Positions 1 through 9,232 of a stretch of 64,000 nucleotides of DNA are shown piece after piece (the stretch's first letter is position 1; each line of letters starts with the position of its first letter). A program made the position numbers and the translations under genes. The notes under the pieces are model-generated. The model ran no database searches. It worked only from the letters and a program-made list of their open reading frames with translations, and was not told where the DNA came from. This DNA is from Sinorhizobium meliloti 4H41 (GTDB taxonomy: Bacteria > Pseudomonadota > Alphaproteobacteria > Rhizobiales > Rhizobiaceae), in contig NZ_AQWP01000001.1 of the NCBI RefSeq assembly GCF_000375585.1, positions 434,001 through 498,000 of the forward strand. Direction: 5' to 3'.

Positions 1-3000
1 ATCGAGCGGCTTTCGGCTGGCATCAAGGAACTTGGCCGGCAGGCTTCGCCCGCCGAGGCCGATGCGCTCAGGATCGAATTCGATGACCTGAGGTCCATGC
101 TCGAAGGCCTCGCGCGCGAAGACAGCATGCGCCGCATGGAAAACCGATGGACCGGCGTCGAGGATCGGCTGAACGCCTTCGACCAGAACCGCGACGATGA
201 GCTGGTGGCGCTCGCCTACCGGCTCGACGAGATCAAGGCGCAGATCAATTCCCTGGACAGGGGCACCGGGATCGAGGTGCTGGAAAGCAAGCTCGTCGCG
301 GTCGCCCAGGCGATCGAGATGCTCGGGCGCCAGATCCAGCCGGACGAGAGGCGCCTGGCGCCGCAATTCGCCGACCTCGGCAAGCGGCTCGATGAGATCA
401 GCCGGGCGATCGCCGCAGGCAGCGGTAATGTGGCCGGCACCGACGGTTCGTTCGTTGATCGTCTGGAGAACAGGCTCGGCGATCTGTCCCGGCAGATCGA
501 CACCCTCTCCAATCCTGCCGATTCCGGCCTCGGCGCGCGGATCGAGGCGCTGGCAGCTCGCGTGGAGGACCTTGCCGGCGAGAAGGGGGCGGCCAGATTG
601 GAAGAGCGCCTGGACCAGCTTTCCGCGGTGCTGGAGCACAACCGGCAAGGCGCGGAGCCGGATCTTACAGATCGTCTTGCCGACATTTCCCGGAAGATCG
701 AAGCCCTCTCGGGCGACAGCGTCACCGATGCACTGGCTGAACGGCTCGACGATCTCGCCCGCCGTATCGATGGGCTTGCGCGAAATGTCGAGCCCTCGGC
801 GGACCCGCGCTTCGATCGCCTCGAGGATCGCTTGGCAGGTATCGCCCAGCGCCTGGAGGAGACGCATGCCGCGCCGTTCGACGACCGGCAGGCGCTGCGC
901 AACCTCGAAGCTCAGATCGGAAACCTCTCGACGCTGATCAGCCAGTCTCACGGTGAGACGGCAGGCGTGCCGGCGGAATTCGAGAGCCGCATGAACACGC
1001 TGGAAGACTATCTCGCCACCAGCGACGAATATATCATCGAAGCTGCCCGGCAGGCCGCGGAAGCCGTGATGGAGGCATATTCCAGGAACACCGCACCGCA
1101 GATGGCGGCGAGTACCGACATGGCGGCGATCTCGGCGCTCGCCGAGGATCTGCGTACATTGGAGGAACTCAGCCGTTCGAGCGACGAACGGACGGCACGC
1201 ACCTTCGAGGCGCTGCATGAAACGCTCGTCCATATCGCCGAGAAACTGGAGCGGCTTGAAGAGCGGGAGCCCCCGGCTTCTCATGTTCCGATGCCCAAGG
1301 CTGCGCCCGTCGAAGCCGCGGGCACTTTGACGATGGCGGAACGCGACGAGGACGTGGAACACGCGCCACACGCGTTCGCGGCCGCAAGCGAAACCTCCAT
1401 CCACGCACCGGTGCCGGCCGCAGCTGAGGCGAATGATGCCGCCGAAGTCGCAATGGTCGAAGACGGCGAGATCAAGGTGGAGGCCCGTGCGGCGAAGACG
1501 AGCCTGCTTGCCGGTCTGACTCGGCGCTTCGCGCCGAGGCAGAACGAGGGAATGCCGATCCAGGCGCGGCAGATGGTCGAGCCCACCCCCTCGATCGACC
1601 CCTCCGAAATGCTCGCTCCCGAGGACGCCAATCAGCTCCTCGAGCCGGGCTCCGGCGTGCCGGACGTCAAGAAGATACTCGAACGTGTCCGTGCCGGTCA
1701 GATGGCCCGTGGCGCGCAGGAGGCGAACGACGGCGAAAAGGCGGACTTCATCGCCGCCGCGCGGCGCGCGGCGCAGCTGGCCGTCGAGGAATCCGATACG
1801 CTCAATCGCGTCAAGGAAAGCAAGGCACCATCCGCCGTCGGCGGCGCGCTCGCCCGCCACCGCCGTCCGATCCTGATCGCGGTCGGTGCCGTGCTGCTCG
1901 CGATCATGTCCTATCCGCTCGTCAGCACGGTGCTGAAAGGCAAGGAGGCCCCGAGCGCTCCGCCGGTTGCAGCGATCGAGCGCAAGGCAGAGGTTGCGGA
2001 GCCGGCGGCCGCCGTCGAGCGCCTCGCCCAAACGGCAGCTACCGCGAAGACTGGAGAAGAGCCCAGGGCTCCGGCTGGCGTGGAGAAGACGGATGCGCCG
2101 GCGATAGCGGCAAAGCAGCCGCCAGCCACTGCCGAAGCCGGCAAGGTTGACAAGGCCGTTGATGGCGCTGGCGACGGCCAGGCGGCCTTGATGCGGCCGG
2201 CGGAGGCACGAACGCCTGGACCCGTCTCGACCTTGCAGCCGCCTTTAGAAAGTTTAGCCGCTGAGCCGGCCAGGATGAGCGAGATCGTTCTGCCGGAGGG
2301 CTTCGGACCGCCCGCGCTCGTAACCGCGGCCAAGGGCGGCGATCCTCTCGCCTTCTACGAAATAGGCGCCCGCTTCACGGAAGGGCGGGGGGTCGAGGAA
2401 GATCGGGCGGAAGCCGTCAAGTGGTATCAGCGCGCCGCCGACGCCGGCGTGATTCCGGCCGCGTACCGGCTCGCCAACCTTTATGAGAAGGGCGCGGGCG
2501 TTCAGCGCGACGCAGCAAAGGCCAAGGCGCTCTATCTCAAGGCGGCTGCAGCCGGCAACGCCAGTGCGATCCACAATCTCGCCGTCATGCTCGCCGGCGG
2601 CCGGGACGGCGGGCCGGATCTCGCCGAAGCGGCCAAATGGTTCGAGAAAGCCGCCAGTCTCGGCGTTCGCGACAGTCAGTTCAACCTCGCCGTCCTCTAT
2701 GCGCGGGGCGACGGTGTGGCCCGCAATCTGGAAGAATCCTATAAATGGTTCGCAATCGCGGCCCGCGACGGTGACAAGGACGCGGCAGAAAAGCGCGACG
2801 AGATCGCCAAGGCGCTGAAGCCGGACGAGCTTTCCAGTGCCAAGGCGAAAGTCGACGCCTGGAAGGCTCAGCCTGTCGACGCCGAAGCAAACACGGTGGA
2901 GGTCCCGGATGCCTGGGTCGGTCCGCCGACCAAGACGGCCACCGTCGATATGAGCAGAGCCGTTCGCAACATCCAGGCGATCCTCAACAATAACGGCTTC

Positions 3001-3138
3001 GATGCCGGCAAGCCGGACGGCCAGGTAGGCCAGAAGACGATTGCCGCCATCAAGGCCTTTCAGACTTCGGTCGGCCAGGAGCCGACGGGTGAGATCACCG
3101 ATGGGCTGGTCCGGGAGCTTCTGAAGCGGAACAGCTGA
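1..3138 (+). CDS. podJ: PodJ-like polar localization protein (3' part, start outside window)
   Basis: The reading frame is open from base 1, so the gene begins upstream; 1045 residues are visible. The first ~430 residues are acidic, leucine-heptad coiled coil with recurring 'RLDxLxxxI' blocks. A Pro/Ala-rich linker follows, then one transmembrane segment at about residues 621-645 (nt 1861-1935). The periplasmic part carries three to four Sel1/TPR-like repeats (nt ~2338-2810; 'AVKWYQRAADAG', 'AAKWFEKAASLG') and a C-terminal peptidoglycan-binding domain (nt ~2950-3135). This order (coiled coil, TM, Sel1, PG-binding) is that of the PodJ polar organelle-development family of Caulobacter and rhizobia, which recruits polarity factors. 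The PodJ name is inference from architecture. Confidence 0.8.
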   Translation: MERLSAGIKELGRQASPAEADALRIEFDDLRSMLEGLAREDSMRRMENRWTGVEDRLNAFDQNRDDELVALAYRLDEIKAQINSLDRGTGIEVLESKLVAVAQAIEMLGRQIQPDERRLAPQFADLGKRLDEISRAIAAGSGNVAGTDGSFVDRLENRLGDLSRQIDTLSNPADSGLGARIEALAARVEDLAGEKGAARLEERLDQLSAVLEHNRQGAEPDLTDRLADISRKIEALSGDSVTDALAERLDDLARRIDGLARNVEPSADPRFDRLEDRLAGIAQRLEETHAAPFDDRQALRNLEAQIGNLSTLISQSHGETAGVPAEFESRMNTLEDYLATSDEYIIEAARQAAEAVMEAYSRNTAPQMAASTDMAAISALAEDLRTLEELSRSSDERTARTFEALHETLVHIAEKLERLEEREPPASHVPMPKAAPVEAAGTLTMAERDEDVEHAPHAFAAASETSIHAPVPAAAEANDAAEVAMVEDGEIKVEARAAKTSLLAGLTRRFAPRQNEGMPIQARQMVEPTPSIDPSEMLAPEDANQLLEPGSGVPDVKKILERVRAGQMARGAQEANDGEKADFIAAARRAAQLAVEESDTLNRVKESKAPSAVGGALARHRRPILIAVGAVLLAIMSYPLVSTVLKGKEAPSAPPVAAIERKAEVAEPAAAVERLAQTAATAKTGEEPRAPAGVEKTDAPAIAAKQPPATAEAGKVDKAVDGAGDGQAALMRPAEARTPGPVSTLQPPLESLAAEPARMSEIVLPEGFGPPALVTAAKGGDPLAFYEIGARFTEGRGVEEDRAEAVKWYQRAADAGVIPAAYRLANLYEKGAGVQRDAAKAKALYLKAAAAGNASAIHNLAVMLAGGRDGGPDLAEAAKWFEKAASLGVRDSQFNLAVLYARGDGVARNLEESYKWFAIAARDGDKDAAEKRDEIAKALKPDELSSAKAKVDAWKAQPVDAEANTVEVPDAWVGPPTKTATVDMSRAVRNIQAILNNNGFDAGKPDGQVGQKTIAAIKAFQTSVGQEPTGEITDGLVRELLKRNS

Positions 3139-3389
3139 ACCGTTTCGGCCGTACCGCGCATGACGTGGTGCCACAAGGTCGCAGGCGTGCCTGCGGGGCC
3201 GCGCATGTGCCTGAAAAGGTTGACAGCTCTGGTCCGGGAGCGCATGAGAGAAAGTGTCGCCCGTTTCTCCCTCAGGGGCGCGAACGGTCCACCCATATAC
3301 CCCCCGTCCGTGGTTAATCATGTACCACTTCGAAGGACAGCGCCATGCGCCTCTTCGAGCGCGTGAGGCTTGAGAATAGTGAAACATTG

Positions 3390-3424
3390 CACAATTCCTC
3401 AATTGTTTGCGGTTAGGAATTGTG
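3390..3424. promoter_or_regulatory. Inverted repeats upstream of the TauE/SafE gene
   Basis: CACAATTCCT (3390-3399) is perfectly repeated inverted as AGGAATTGTG (3415-3424). Nested inside, ACAATT-CCTC-AATTGT (3391-3406) forms a second, mutually exclusive 6-bp dyad. The site lies 52 bp before the GTG start at 3477. The rest of the 338-bp gap between podJ and this gene holds nothing I can identify. It could be an operator or an RNA switch; no regulator is adjacent. Confidence 0.45.
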
Positions 3425-3476
3425 GAGGAGCAATTTCCGCCCGCAATGCGGGCCGCTGGCATATCGAGGTTCGGCC

Positions 3477-4403
3477 GTGACGGTCTATCTGCCCATTGCT
3501 GAGTTGTCGGTGAACATCTTCGTCATTCTCGGCATGGGCGCGGCCGTCGGTTTTTTGTCCGGCATGTTCGGCGTCGGCGGCGGATTTCTGATCACGCCGC
3601 TTCTGATCTTCTACAATATTCCGCCCGTCGTGGCGGTGGCGACCGGCGCCAACCAGGTGGTCGCCTCGTCGATATCAGGGGCGATCGCCCATTTCCGCCG
3701 CGGCACCATCGACATCAAGCTCGGCACGGTGCTCTTGTGCGGCGGCCTTGTGGGCGCGACCGTCGGCGTCTGGCTGTTCTCGCTGCTCAGGAGCGTCGGC
3801 CAGCTCGATCTGGTGATCTCGCTGCTTTATGTGGTGCTTCTCGGCTCGGTCGGCGCGCTGATGCTGTGGGAGAGCATCGGCGCAATGCGCAAAGCAGCGA
3901 AAAACCAGCCAGCGCAGCTCAGACGGCCCGGGCAGCACAATTGGATCCACGGCCTGCCGCTGAAGATGCGCTTCAAGAAGTCGAAGATCTATCTGAGTGT
4001 CATCCCTGTGGCGACGCTCGGCTTTTCCATCGGCGTGCTGACCTCGGTGATGGGCGTCGGCGGCGGCTTCATCATGGTGCCGGCCATGATCTATCTGTTG
4101 CGCATTCCGACCAGCGTCGTCGTGGGCACATCGCTCTTCCAGATCGTCTTCGTCTCCGCCTATACGGTGATCGTCCAGGCCTCGACCAACTACACCGTCG
4201 ACATCGTGCTGGCCTTCGTGCTGATGATCGCCGGCGTCATCGGGGCGCAATACGGCGTGCGCGTCGGCCAGCGGCTGCGCGGCGAGCAGCTCAGGGCACT
4301 GCTGGCGCTGCTCGTTCTCGCCGTCGGCATCCGCCTGGCGGTCGAGCTCGTCATCCCGCCGAAGGACATTTACTCGGTCGTATCCGCGGGGGCCGGCTTC
4401 TGA
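3477..4403 (+). CDS. TauE/SafE (DUF81) family sulfite/anion exporter
   Basis: 308-residue integral membrane protein with about eight hydrophobic segments and the internally duplicated family motif 'GxxSGMFGVGGGFLITPLL' near the N-terminus and 'SVMGVGGGFIMVPAMIYLL' in the second half. Members export sulfite, sulfoacetate or related organosulfur anions across the inner membrane; the substrate here is not determinable. An ATG at 3420 is in frame, but the peptide it would add is hydrophilic and lies over the dyad, so I prefer the GTG at 3477. The stop codon overlaps the next start by one base (TGATG), so the two genes are translationally coupled. Confidence 0.85.
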   Translation: MTVYLPIAELSVNIFVILGMGAAVGFLSGMFGVGGGFLITPLLIFYNIPPVVAVATGANQVVASSISGAIAHFRRGTIDIKLGTVLLCGGLVGATVGVWLFSLLRSVGQLDLVISLLYVVLLGSVGALMLWESIGAMRKAAKNQPAQLRRPGQHNWIHGLPLKMRFKKSKIYLSVIPVATLGFSIGVLTSVMGVGGGFIMVPAMIYLLRIPTSVVVGTSLFQIVFVSAYTVIVQASTNYTVDIVLAFVLMIAGVIGAQYGVRVGQRLRGEQLRALLALLVLAVGIRLAVELVIPPKDIYSVVSAGAGF

Positions 4404-5206
4404 TGCGCTCGCTTCTCCTTCACCCGATCGTCGCCCTGGTCCTCGCCGTCGCCACCCCGGCCGCAGCGCAGGTTCTGGAGCGCCAGGTTACCAATTTCAC
4501 CGAGAAGCTCGAGATCGGCATCTCGACGGAAGAGATTGCCATCACCTCCGATTTCCGCGGCGCCGACCTGACGATCTTCGGCGCCATCGATGGTTTCGAC
4601 GCCAGCCTCCTGGCGCAGGGCAAGTACAATATCATCGTCGCGCTGGAAGGGCCGAAGGACAATGCGACGGTGCGAAAGAAGGAGCGGGTGTTCGGTATAT
4701 GGGTCAATACCCAGTCGATGACCTTCGAGCTCGTGCCGGAGGCCTACTCGCTTTCGAGTACCCGCGCCATCGAGACGATCGCGCCGCGGCGCGACATCGC
4801 CAATATGGGCATCGGCGTCGACCATATGCGGCTGGTGCCGCTCGGCTTCGTCGGCGACGGCAGCACGCTCGGCGAGTTCCGCAACGCCTTCCGGACGATT
4901 CGCGAGACGAGCGGCGTCTATCAGCGCGATCCGGGCGGGGTGCAGTTCATCAGTTCGAGCTTGTTCAAGGCTTCGGTGCGGCTGCCGGCCAACGTCCCGA
5001 ACGGCATCCATGTCGTACGCGCCTATCTCTTCCGCGACGGCGTCTTCGTCGCCGCCAAGGCTCTTCCGCTCAGGGTGGTTAAGACCGGCCTCGAACAGGC
5101 GATTACCCGCGCCGCGCACGATCAGCCGGTGATCTACGGCCTCCTGGCCGTAACCCTCGCCGTCGTCACCGGCTGGGGTGCCAGCCTGCTCTTCCGCAAG
5201 GAGTGA
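4403..5206 (+). CDS. TIGR02186-type membrane-anchored periplasmic protein
   Basis: 267 residues: signal peptide at residues 1-21 (ending 'ATPAAAQ'), a ~215-residue extracytoplasmic domain ('FRGADLTIFGAIDG', 'FGIWVNTQSMTFE') and one C-terminal transmembrane helix followed by 'FRKE'. The family is of unknown biochemical function and is found next to TauE/SafE permeases in alphaproteobacteria, exactly as here, which argues for one exporter complex. The start is the ATG overlapping the previous stop. Function beyond this association is unknown. Confidence 0.75.
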   Translation: MRSLLLHPIVALVLAVATPAAAQVLERQVTNFTEKLEIGISTEEIAITSDFRGADLTIFGAIDGFDASLLAQGKYNIIVALEGPKDNATVRKKERVFGIWVNTQSMTFELVPEAYSLSSTRAIETIAPRRDIANMGIGVDHMRLVPLGFVGDGSTLGEFRNAFRTIRETSGVYQRDPGGVQFISSSLFKASVRLPANVPNGIHVVRAYLFRDGVFVAAKALPLRVVKTGLEQAITRAAHDQPVIYGLLAVTLAVVTGWGASLLFRKE

Positions 5207-5305
5207 GGGAAGCCGGCAAACCGAGTTGGCGTTCCATTTTGCGTTATGGCGGTTTAAGGAAGCACGGGCATCGGCGGCAAGCGATGCGAAACTTGAGGAA
5301 ACCCC

Positions 5306-5542
5306 ATGAAACCGATTTTCGTGCAACTGCAATGCGCCCCCGGCAAGACCTATGAGGTGGCCGACGAGATTTATCGCAGGGAGATCGTCTCGGAGATGTA
5401 TTCGACCAGCGGCGACTATGATCTGCTTCTGAAGGTCTATGTCGAGGAAGGCCAGGATATCGGAAAGTTCATCAACGACAATATCGCCAGCGTTCCGGGC
5501 ATATCCCGCTCGCTGACGACGCTGACTTTCAACGCGTTCTAG
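5306..5542 (+). CDS. Stand-alone Lrp/AsnC ligand-binding (RAM) domain protein
   Basis: 78 residues that match only the C-terminal effector-binding half of Lrp/AsnC regulators ('VQLQCAPGKTYEVADEIYRRE', 'TSGDYDLLLKVYVEEGQDIGKFI'), with no helix-turn-helix. Such stand-alone domains form betaalphabetabetaalphabeta dimers or higher oligomers that bind amino acids. The Shine-Dalgarno AGGAA precedes the ATG. It has its own 100-bp upstream gap and a RIME-like palindrome immediately after its stop. The ligand and partner are unknown. Confidence 0.8.
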   Translation: MKPIFVQLQCAPGKTYEVADEIYRREIVSEMYSTSGDYDLLLKVYVEEGQDIGKFINDNIASVPGISRSLTTLTFNAF

Positions 5543-5605
5543 AGCCGTGAAACTACGCACTTCCGGACGGAAAACCGTTACACGCTTTTCCTGGAAGTGC
5601 TCTAA
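5541..5605. repeat. RIME-like palindromic intergenic repeat, copy 1
   Basis: Imperfect palindrome starting 'agagc' and ending 'gctctaa', with the core 'cacttccggacggaaaacc' and 'cttttcctggaagtg'. The same core recurs at 39321, 40157 and 44257. It fills the gap between convergent genes and matches the Rhizobium-specific intergenic mosaic element type. It may act as a bidirectional transcript end. Confidence 0.75.
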
Positions 5606-5607
5606 CC

Positions 5608-6336
5608 TCACCCGAGAAGGTTGGCGAAGCGCACCGAATAGATCCGGTCGCGGCCAAGCATATGGGCGACGAGCTGCTGCCGGTCGAAAAGGCCGCTCAT
5701 CTCACGATGCCTGAGGTCGAGACCTCCCGTCGTGACCCCGAAAGCAGGCATGACGAGGCGCTTGCCGTCGGTCGCGAAGCAGGCGCGCCTCACCGATCTT
5801 TCCCGTCGCCTCACGGTCGCCGAAGGATGCAGGTGGCCGGCGATCTCGCCGATGCCGTCGCGTCTCGAAGGCTCGTGCCGGAAGACCAGGCCCGCGTGGC
5901 GGAGCTCGTCCATGGAGGCGCCGGGCAGCCCCTGTGCGCCGTCCGGATCATGATTGCCGTTGATCCAGATCCATTCGCGGCCGCAGGCCATGGCCGCGAT
6001 CATCTGGCGGAAGGTTTCCGGCATTGCAGCCGATCCCTTCCGGTCGTGGAAATTATCGCCAAGACTGATGACGGTCGCGGGGTCGTGGCGGGCGATGACC
6101 GCCTCCAATATCCTGAGCGTCGCAAGCGTATCGTAGGGAGGCAGCATCATGCCGCGCCGCGCAAAGGCGGAGCCTTTTTCGAGATGCAGGTCGGATACGA
6201 CGAGCGTGCGGCTTTCGGGAAAATAGAGGCCGCCGAGCGGATCGCAGACCGCGGCGATTCCATTGATGGACGTGCGCGCGTGCAGGGATGGGCTGACGGC
6301 AGGTGATGTCGCGTAGATGAGCCGATGCATGGTCAT
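5608..6336 (-). CDS. pdeM: Ligase-associated DNA damage response endonuclease PdeM
   Basis: 242-residue calcineurin-like metallophosphoesterase. Motifs in order: 'VVSDLHLEKG' (metal Asp/His), 'SLGDNFHD', 'INGNHD' and 'AGHLHPSA'. The sequence 'CDPLGGLYFPESRTLVVSDLHLEKGSAFARRG' region is characteristic of the PdeM subfamily, which is encoded with a DEXH helicase, an ATP-dependent DNA ligase and an exonuclease. Here only the helicase is present, upstream on the same strand and separated by a mosaic repeat element. An alternative start is the Met two codons downstream. The predicted role is a DNA repair nuclease. Confidence 0.85.
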   Translation of the reverse strand: MTMHRLIYATSPAVSPSLHARTSINGIAAVCDPLGGLYFPESRTLVVSDLHLEKGSAFARRGMMLPPYDTLATLRILEAVIARHDPATVISLGDNFHDRKGSAAMPETFRQMIAAMACGREWIWINGNHDPDGAQGLPGASMDELRHAGLVFRHEPSRRDGIGEIAGHLHPSATVRRRERSVRRACFATDGKRLVMPAFGVTTGGLDLRHREMSGLFDRQQLVAHMLGRDRIYSVRFANLLG

Positions 6337-6384
6337 TGCGGTGTTCTTGTGTGTGGGCGAGAAAGGCTCCTTTCCTCCCGCTTG

Positions 6385-6524
6385 CCCCTCACCCTAACCC
6401 TCTCCCCGCACGCGGGGAGAGGGGACGTGCCCCACGATACCGGTGAAAACGGTAGCGGCGGCGCTTGCCGCGGATCCCTTCTCCCCGCCTGCGGCGAGAA
6501 GGTGCCGGCAGGCGGATGAGGGGC
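6385..6524. repeat. A-B-C type mosaic palindromic element, copy 1
   Basis: Bounded by 'cccctcaccc' and 'ggatgagggg' as inverted ends. Internal palindromes are 'ctctccccgcacgcgggga' and 'ttctccccgcctgcggcga'. The same right half recurs at 17132-17252. It corresponds to the A, B, C mosaic elements described in Rhizobium/Sinorhizobium intergenic regions. It sits between the helicase and pdeM, so it probably alters expression of the downstream gene. Confidence 0.7.
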
Positions 6525-6576
6525 GCCGCGGAGGGGTGGGGGGCTTGGGGAGGATTTTCGCTCTCTCATAATTCTC

Positions 6577-9201
6577 TCATCCATCCTTGCCGTGGCCGCT
6601 CATCGCCTCGTTGACCAGGTCGTCGGCCGCTTCCGTGAGCAGGAAGTCCTGGGCTTCTCCATGCACCGATTCCCGTCCGATCTCCAGCATTACCGGGATG
6701 GCAAGCGGCGAGATCTGATCGAGCCTGCGATGGGTGATATGGCCCTTGATCCGCTTGAGCATGGAGCCGAGGCGGCCGATGTCCAAAAGTCCCGTGGCCG
6801 CATCGTTGCGCGTCGCCTCGAGGAGAATGTGATCCGGCTCGTGCGCGCGCAATACGTCATAAATGAGATCGGCGGAAACGGTGATCTGCCGCCCGGTCTT
6901 CTCCCTGCCGGGGTGGCGCTGCTCGATGAGCCCGGCGATGACCGCGCAATTGCGGAAGGTACGTTTCAGGAGGAAGGATTCGTTCAGCCACGCCTCCAGA
7001 TCGTCGCCCAGCATATCCTCGTCGAAGAGCTGCCCGAGCGACGGCGCCCGCGCCCGGAACGCCGCGCCCATGTCGTCGAGCGCCCAGATGGCGAGCGAAT
7101 AGTCGGTCGCCACGAAGCCGAGCGGCTTCAGCCCGGCGCGGTCGAGACGACGGGTAAGGAGCATGCCGAGCGTCTGGTGGGCGAGCCTGCCCTCGAAGGC
7201 GTAGATGACCATGTAGTGCCGGCTGCCCCGCGGGAAGGTCTCGATCAGGAGTTCGTCGTCGCGCGGAAGCATCGACACGTCGCCCTGCAGCGCCAGCCAG
7301 TCCCTGACCTGGTCGGGCAGACCTGCGCGGCGGGCCGGATCGGCGACCATCTTTCGCACCTGTGCTGCGAGATAGGTGGAGAGCGGAAACTTGCCGCCGG
7401 CATAGCTCGGCACCTTGGGATCGAAGGAAAAGGCCTGCGAGGCCAGGCACTCGTTCTCGCGGATGCCTTCGAAGCGCAGCACCTTGCCGGAAAAGACGAA
7501 GGTGTCGCCCGGGGAAAGCATTTCGAGGAACGATTCCTCGACTTTGCCGAGCGACATGCCGCCGCGGCCAAGCGAACCGCGCTGGTTGCGCTTGACCATG
7601 CGGATGTTCAGCATCGGCGATTCGACGATCGTCCCGACATTGAGGCGGTATTGCTGAGCAACCATCGGGTTGGAGACCCGCCAGAGCCCGTCCTTCGTCT
7701 TGCGGATGCGGGCATAGCGCTCATAGGTGCGAAGCGCGTAACCGCCGGTGGCGACAAGATCGACGGCGCGCTCGAAGGTTTCCCAGGGAAGCCGGGCATA
7801 AGGCGCAGCGCTGATCACCTCTTCATAGAGTTCAAGCGCATCGAAAGGCTGCGCGCAGGCCATGCCCAGGATATGTTGCGCCAGCACGTCGAGAGCGCCC
7901 TTGCCGATCGACGGCGTGTCTTGAGCGCCGACGTAATTGGCGTCGAGCGCCGCCTGGCACTCCATAACCTCGAAACGGTTGGCCGGAACCAGAATCGCGC
8001 GGCTCGGTTCGTCCATGCGGTGGTTGGCGCGGCCGATGCGCTGCGCAAGCCGGCTTGCTCCCTTCGGCGCCCCCACATGGACGACCAGATCGACGTCGCC
8101 CCAGTCGATGCCGAGATCGAGGGTCGACGTGGCGACGACGGCGCGCAGGCGGTTTTCGGCCATTGCCGCCTCGACCCTGCGGCGCTGGGCGACATCGAGA
8201 GAGCCGTGGTGCAGAGCGATCGGCAGATTGTCGTCGTTGATTTTCCAGAGTTCCTGGAACAGCATCTCGGCCTGGCTGCGGGTATTGACGAAGAGCAGTG
8301 TCGTCCGGTGTTTCTTGATGGCAGCGTAGACATCCGGGATTGCATAGCGGGCCGAATGCCCGGCCCAAGGCACCTGGTTCTCGGTCCGCAGGATGGAGAT
8401 CTCGGGCTTTGCGCCCCCGGAAACGGTGATCAGTCCCGCATGGTTCTCCTTGGCGAGAGATTGAGCGACCAGCCAGCGCTGCAGATCCATCGGATCGGCG
8501 ACCGTAGCCGAAAGACCCGTCGTCTGGAGACGGGGCGCCAGGCGGCGCAGCCGCGCGAGGCCGAGCGAGAGGAGGTGGCCGCGCTTCGACATCACCAGCG
8601 AATGCAGCTCGTCCAGCACCACATAGCGCAGGTCCTTGAAGAAGCGCTCCGCCTCGCCATTGGCCAGAAGCAGCGCGAGCTGCTCCGGCGTCGTGAGCAG
8701 TATGTCGGGCGGGTTGAGCTTCTGCCTCTGCCGCTTGCCCTGCGGCGTGTCGCCGGTGCGGTTTTCGATGCTCACAGGCAGCCCCATCTCCCCGACCGGT
8801 TTCATGAGGTTGCGCTCGATATCGACGGCAAGCGCCTTGAGCGGCGAGATGTAGAGCGTGTGAATGCCGGTGAAGGCCGCGCCGGGCGGGATCCTGCCGC
8901 GCCTGGTGATGTCGACGAGGGAGGGCAGAAAGCCGGCAAGCGTTTTGCCGGCTCCGGTCGGCGCGATCAGAAGCGTGCTCTCGCCCGCCTCGGCCCGTGA
9001 GAGAAGTTCGAGCTGATGGGCGCGCGGACGCCAACCCTTTTCGGCGAACCACCGGAGAAAGGGTGAAGGCAACGTCAGGGCGTCGCCTTCCGGCGACGGA
9101 GAATCGATCCTGTCCACGCAGAACAAAGGTAGATCAAACGCGGCAAAAGAGAAGCCGGCATCTTCGTGCTGCTGCAATGATTGACTCGGAGCGAGAATCA
9201 T
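6577..9201 (-). CDS. Ligase-associated DNA damage response DEXH-box helicase (Lhr family)
   Basis: 874 residues. Walker A 'APTGAGKT' (residues 80-87), DEXH box 'DELH' (197-200), motif III 'SATV', and a helicase C domain ending in the 'QRIGRANHR' motif VI, then the Lhr-type winged-helix and C-terminal region. This is the length and layout of the SF2 DEXH helicase (TIGR04121 type) that co-occurs with PdeM, DNA ligase and exonuclease. It is a predicted ATP-dependent 3'-5' DNA translocase in repair. The first ~35 residues are poorly conserved in character and no good ribosome binding site precedes ATG 9201, so a later start is possible. Divergent from the Rrf2 gene across only 31 bp. Confidence 0.85.
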   Translation of the reverse strand: MILAPSQSLQQHEDAGFSFAAFDLPLFCVDRIDSPSPEGDALTLPSPFLRWFAEKGWRPRAHQLELLSRAEAGESTLLIAPTGAGKTLAGFLPSLVDITRRGRIPPGAAFTGIHTLYISPLKALAVDIERNLMKPVGEMGLPVSIENRTGDTPQGKRQRQKLNPPDILLTTPEQLALLLANGEAERFFKDLRYVVLDELHSLVMSKRGHLLSLGLARLRRLAPRLQTTGLSATVADPMDLQRWLVAQSLAKENHAGLITVSGGAKPEISILRTENQVPWAGHSARYAIPDVYAAIKKHRTTLLFVNTRSQAEMLFQELWKINDDNLPIALHHGSLDVAQRRRVEAAMAENRLRAVVATSTLDLGIDWGDVDLVVHVGAPKGASRLAQRIGRANHRMDEPSRAILVPANRFEVMECQAALDANYVGAQDTPSIGKGALDVLAQHILGMACAQPFDALELYEEVISAAPYARLPWETFERAVDLVATGGYALRTYERYARIRKTKDGLWRVSNPMVAQQYRLNVGTIVESPMLNIRMVKRNQRGSLGRGGMSLGKVEESFLEMLSPGDTFVFSGKVLRFEGIRENECLASQAFSFDPKVPSYAGGKFPLSTYLAAQVRKMVADPARRAGLPDQVRDWLALQGDVSMLPRDDELLIETFPRGSRHYMVIYAFEGRLAHQTLGMLLTRRLDRAGLKPLGFVATDYSLAIWALDDMGAAFRARAPSLGQLFDEDMLGDDLEAWLNESFLLKRTFRNCAVIAGLIEQRHPGREKTGRQITVSADLIYDVLRAHEPDHILLEATRNDAATGLLDIGRLGSMLKRIKGHITHRRLDQISPLAIPVMLEIGRESVHGEAQDFLLTEAADDLVNEAMSGHGKDG

Positions 9202-9202
9202 G

Positions 9203-9215
9203 GATAAATTTTATC
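9203..9215. promoter_or_regulatory. Palindrome in helicase/Rrf2 divergent promoter
   Basis: GATAAATTTTATC is a perfect 6+1+6 inverted repeat in an otherwise GC-rich sequence. It lies immediately upstream of the helicase ATG and 17 bp before the Rrf2 start. Rrf2 proteins bind short AT-rich dyads, so this is a candidate autoregulatory operator (inference). Confidence 0.5.
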
Positions 9216-9232
9216 TAGGATAGGAGATGCAG

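Noticed and set aside
2254-3462. 402-codon minus-strand frame covering the podJ end and the intergenic region
   Set aside because: No family features, crosses the Sel1 and PG-binding region in antisense, Arg/Gly/Asp-biased composition typical of shadow frames.
6592-9000. 802-codon plus-strand frame opposite the helicase
   Set aside because: Antisense shadow of a clear DEXH helicase; no domain motif or ribosome binding site.
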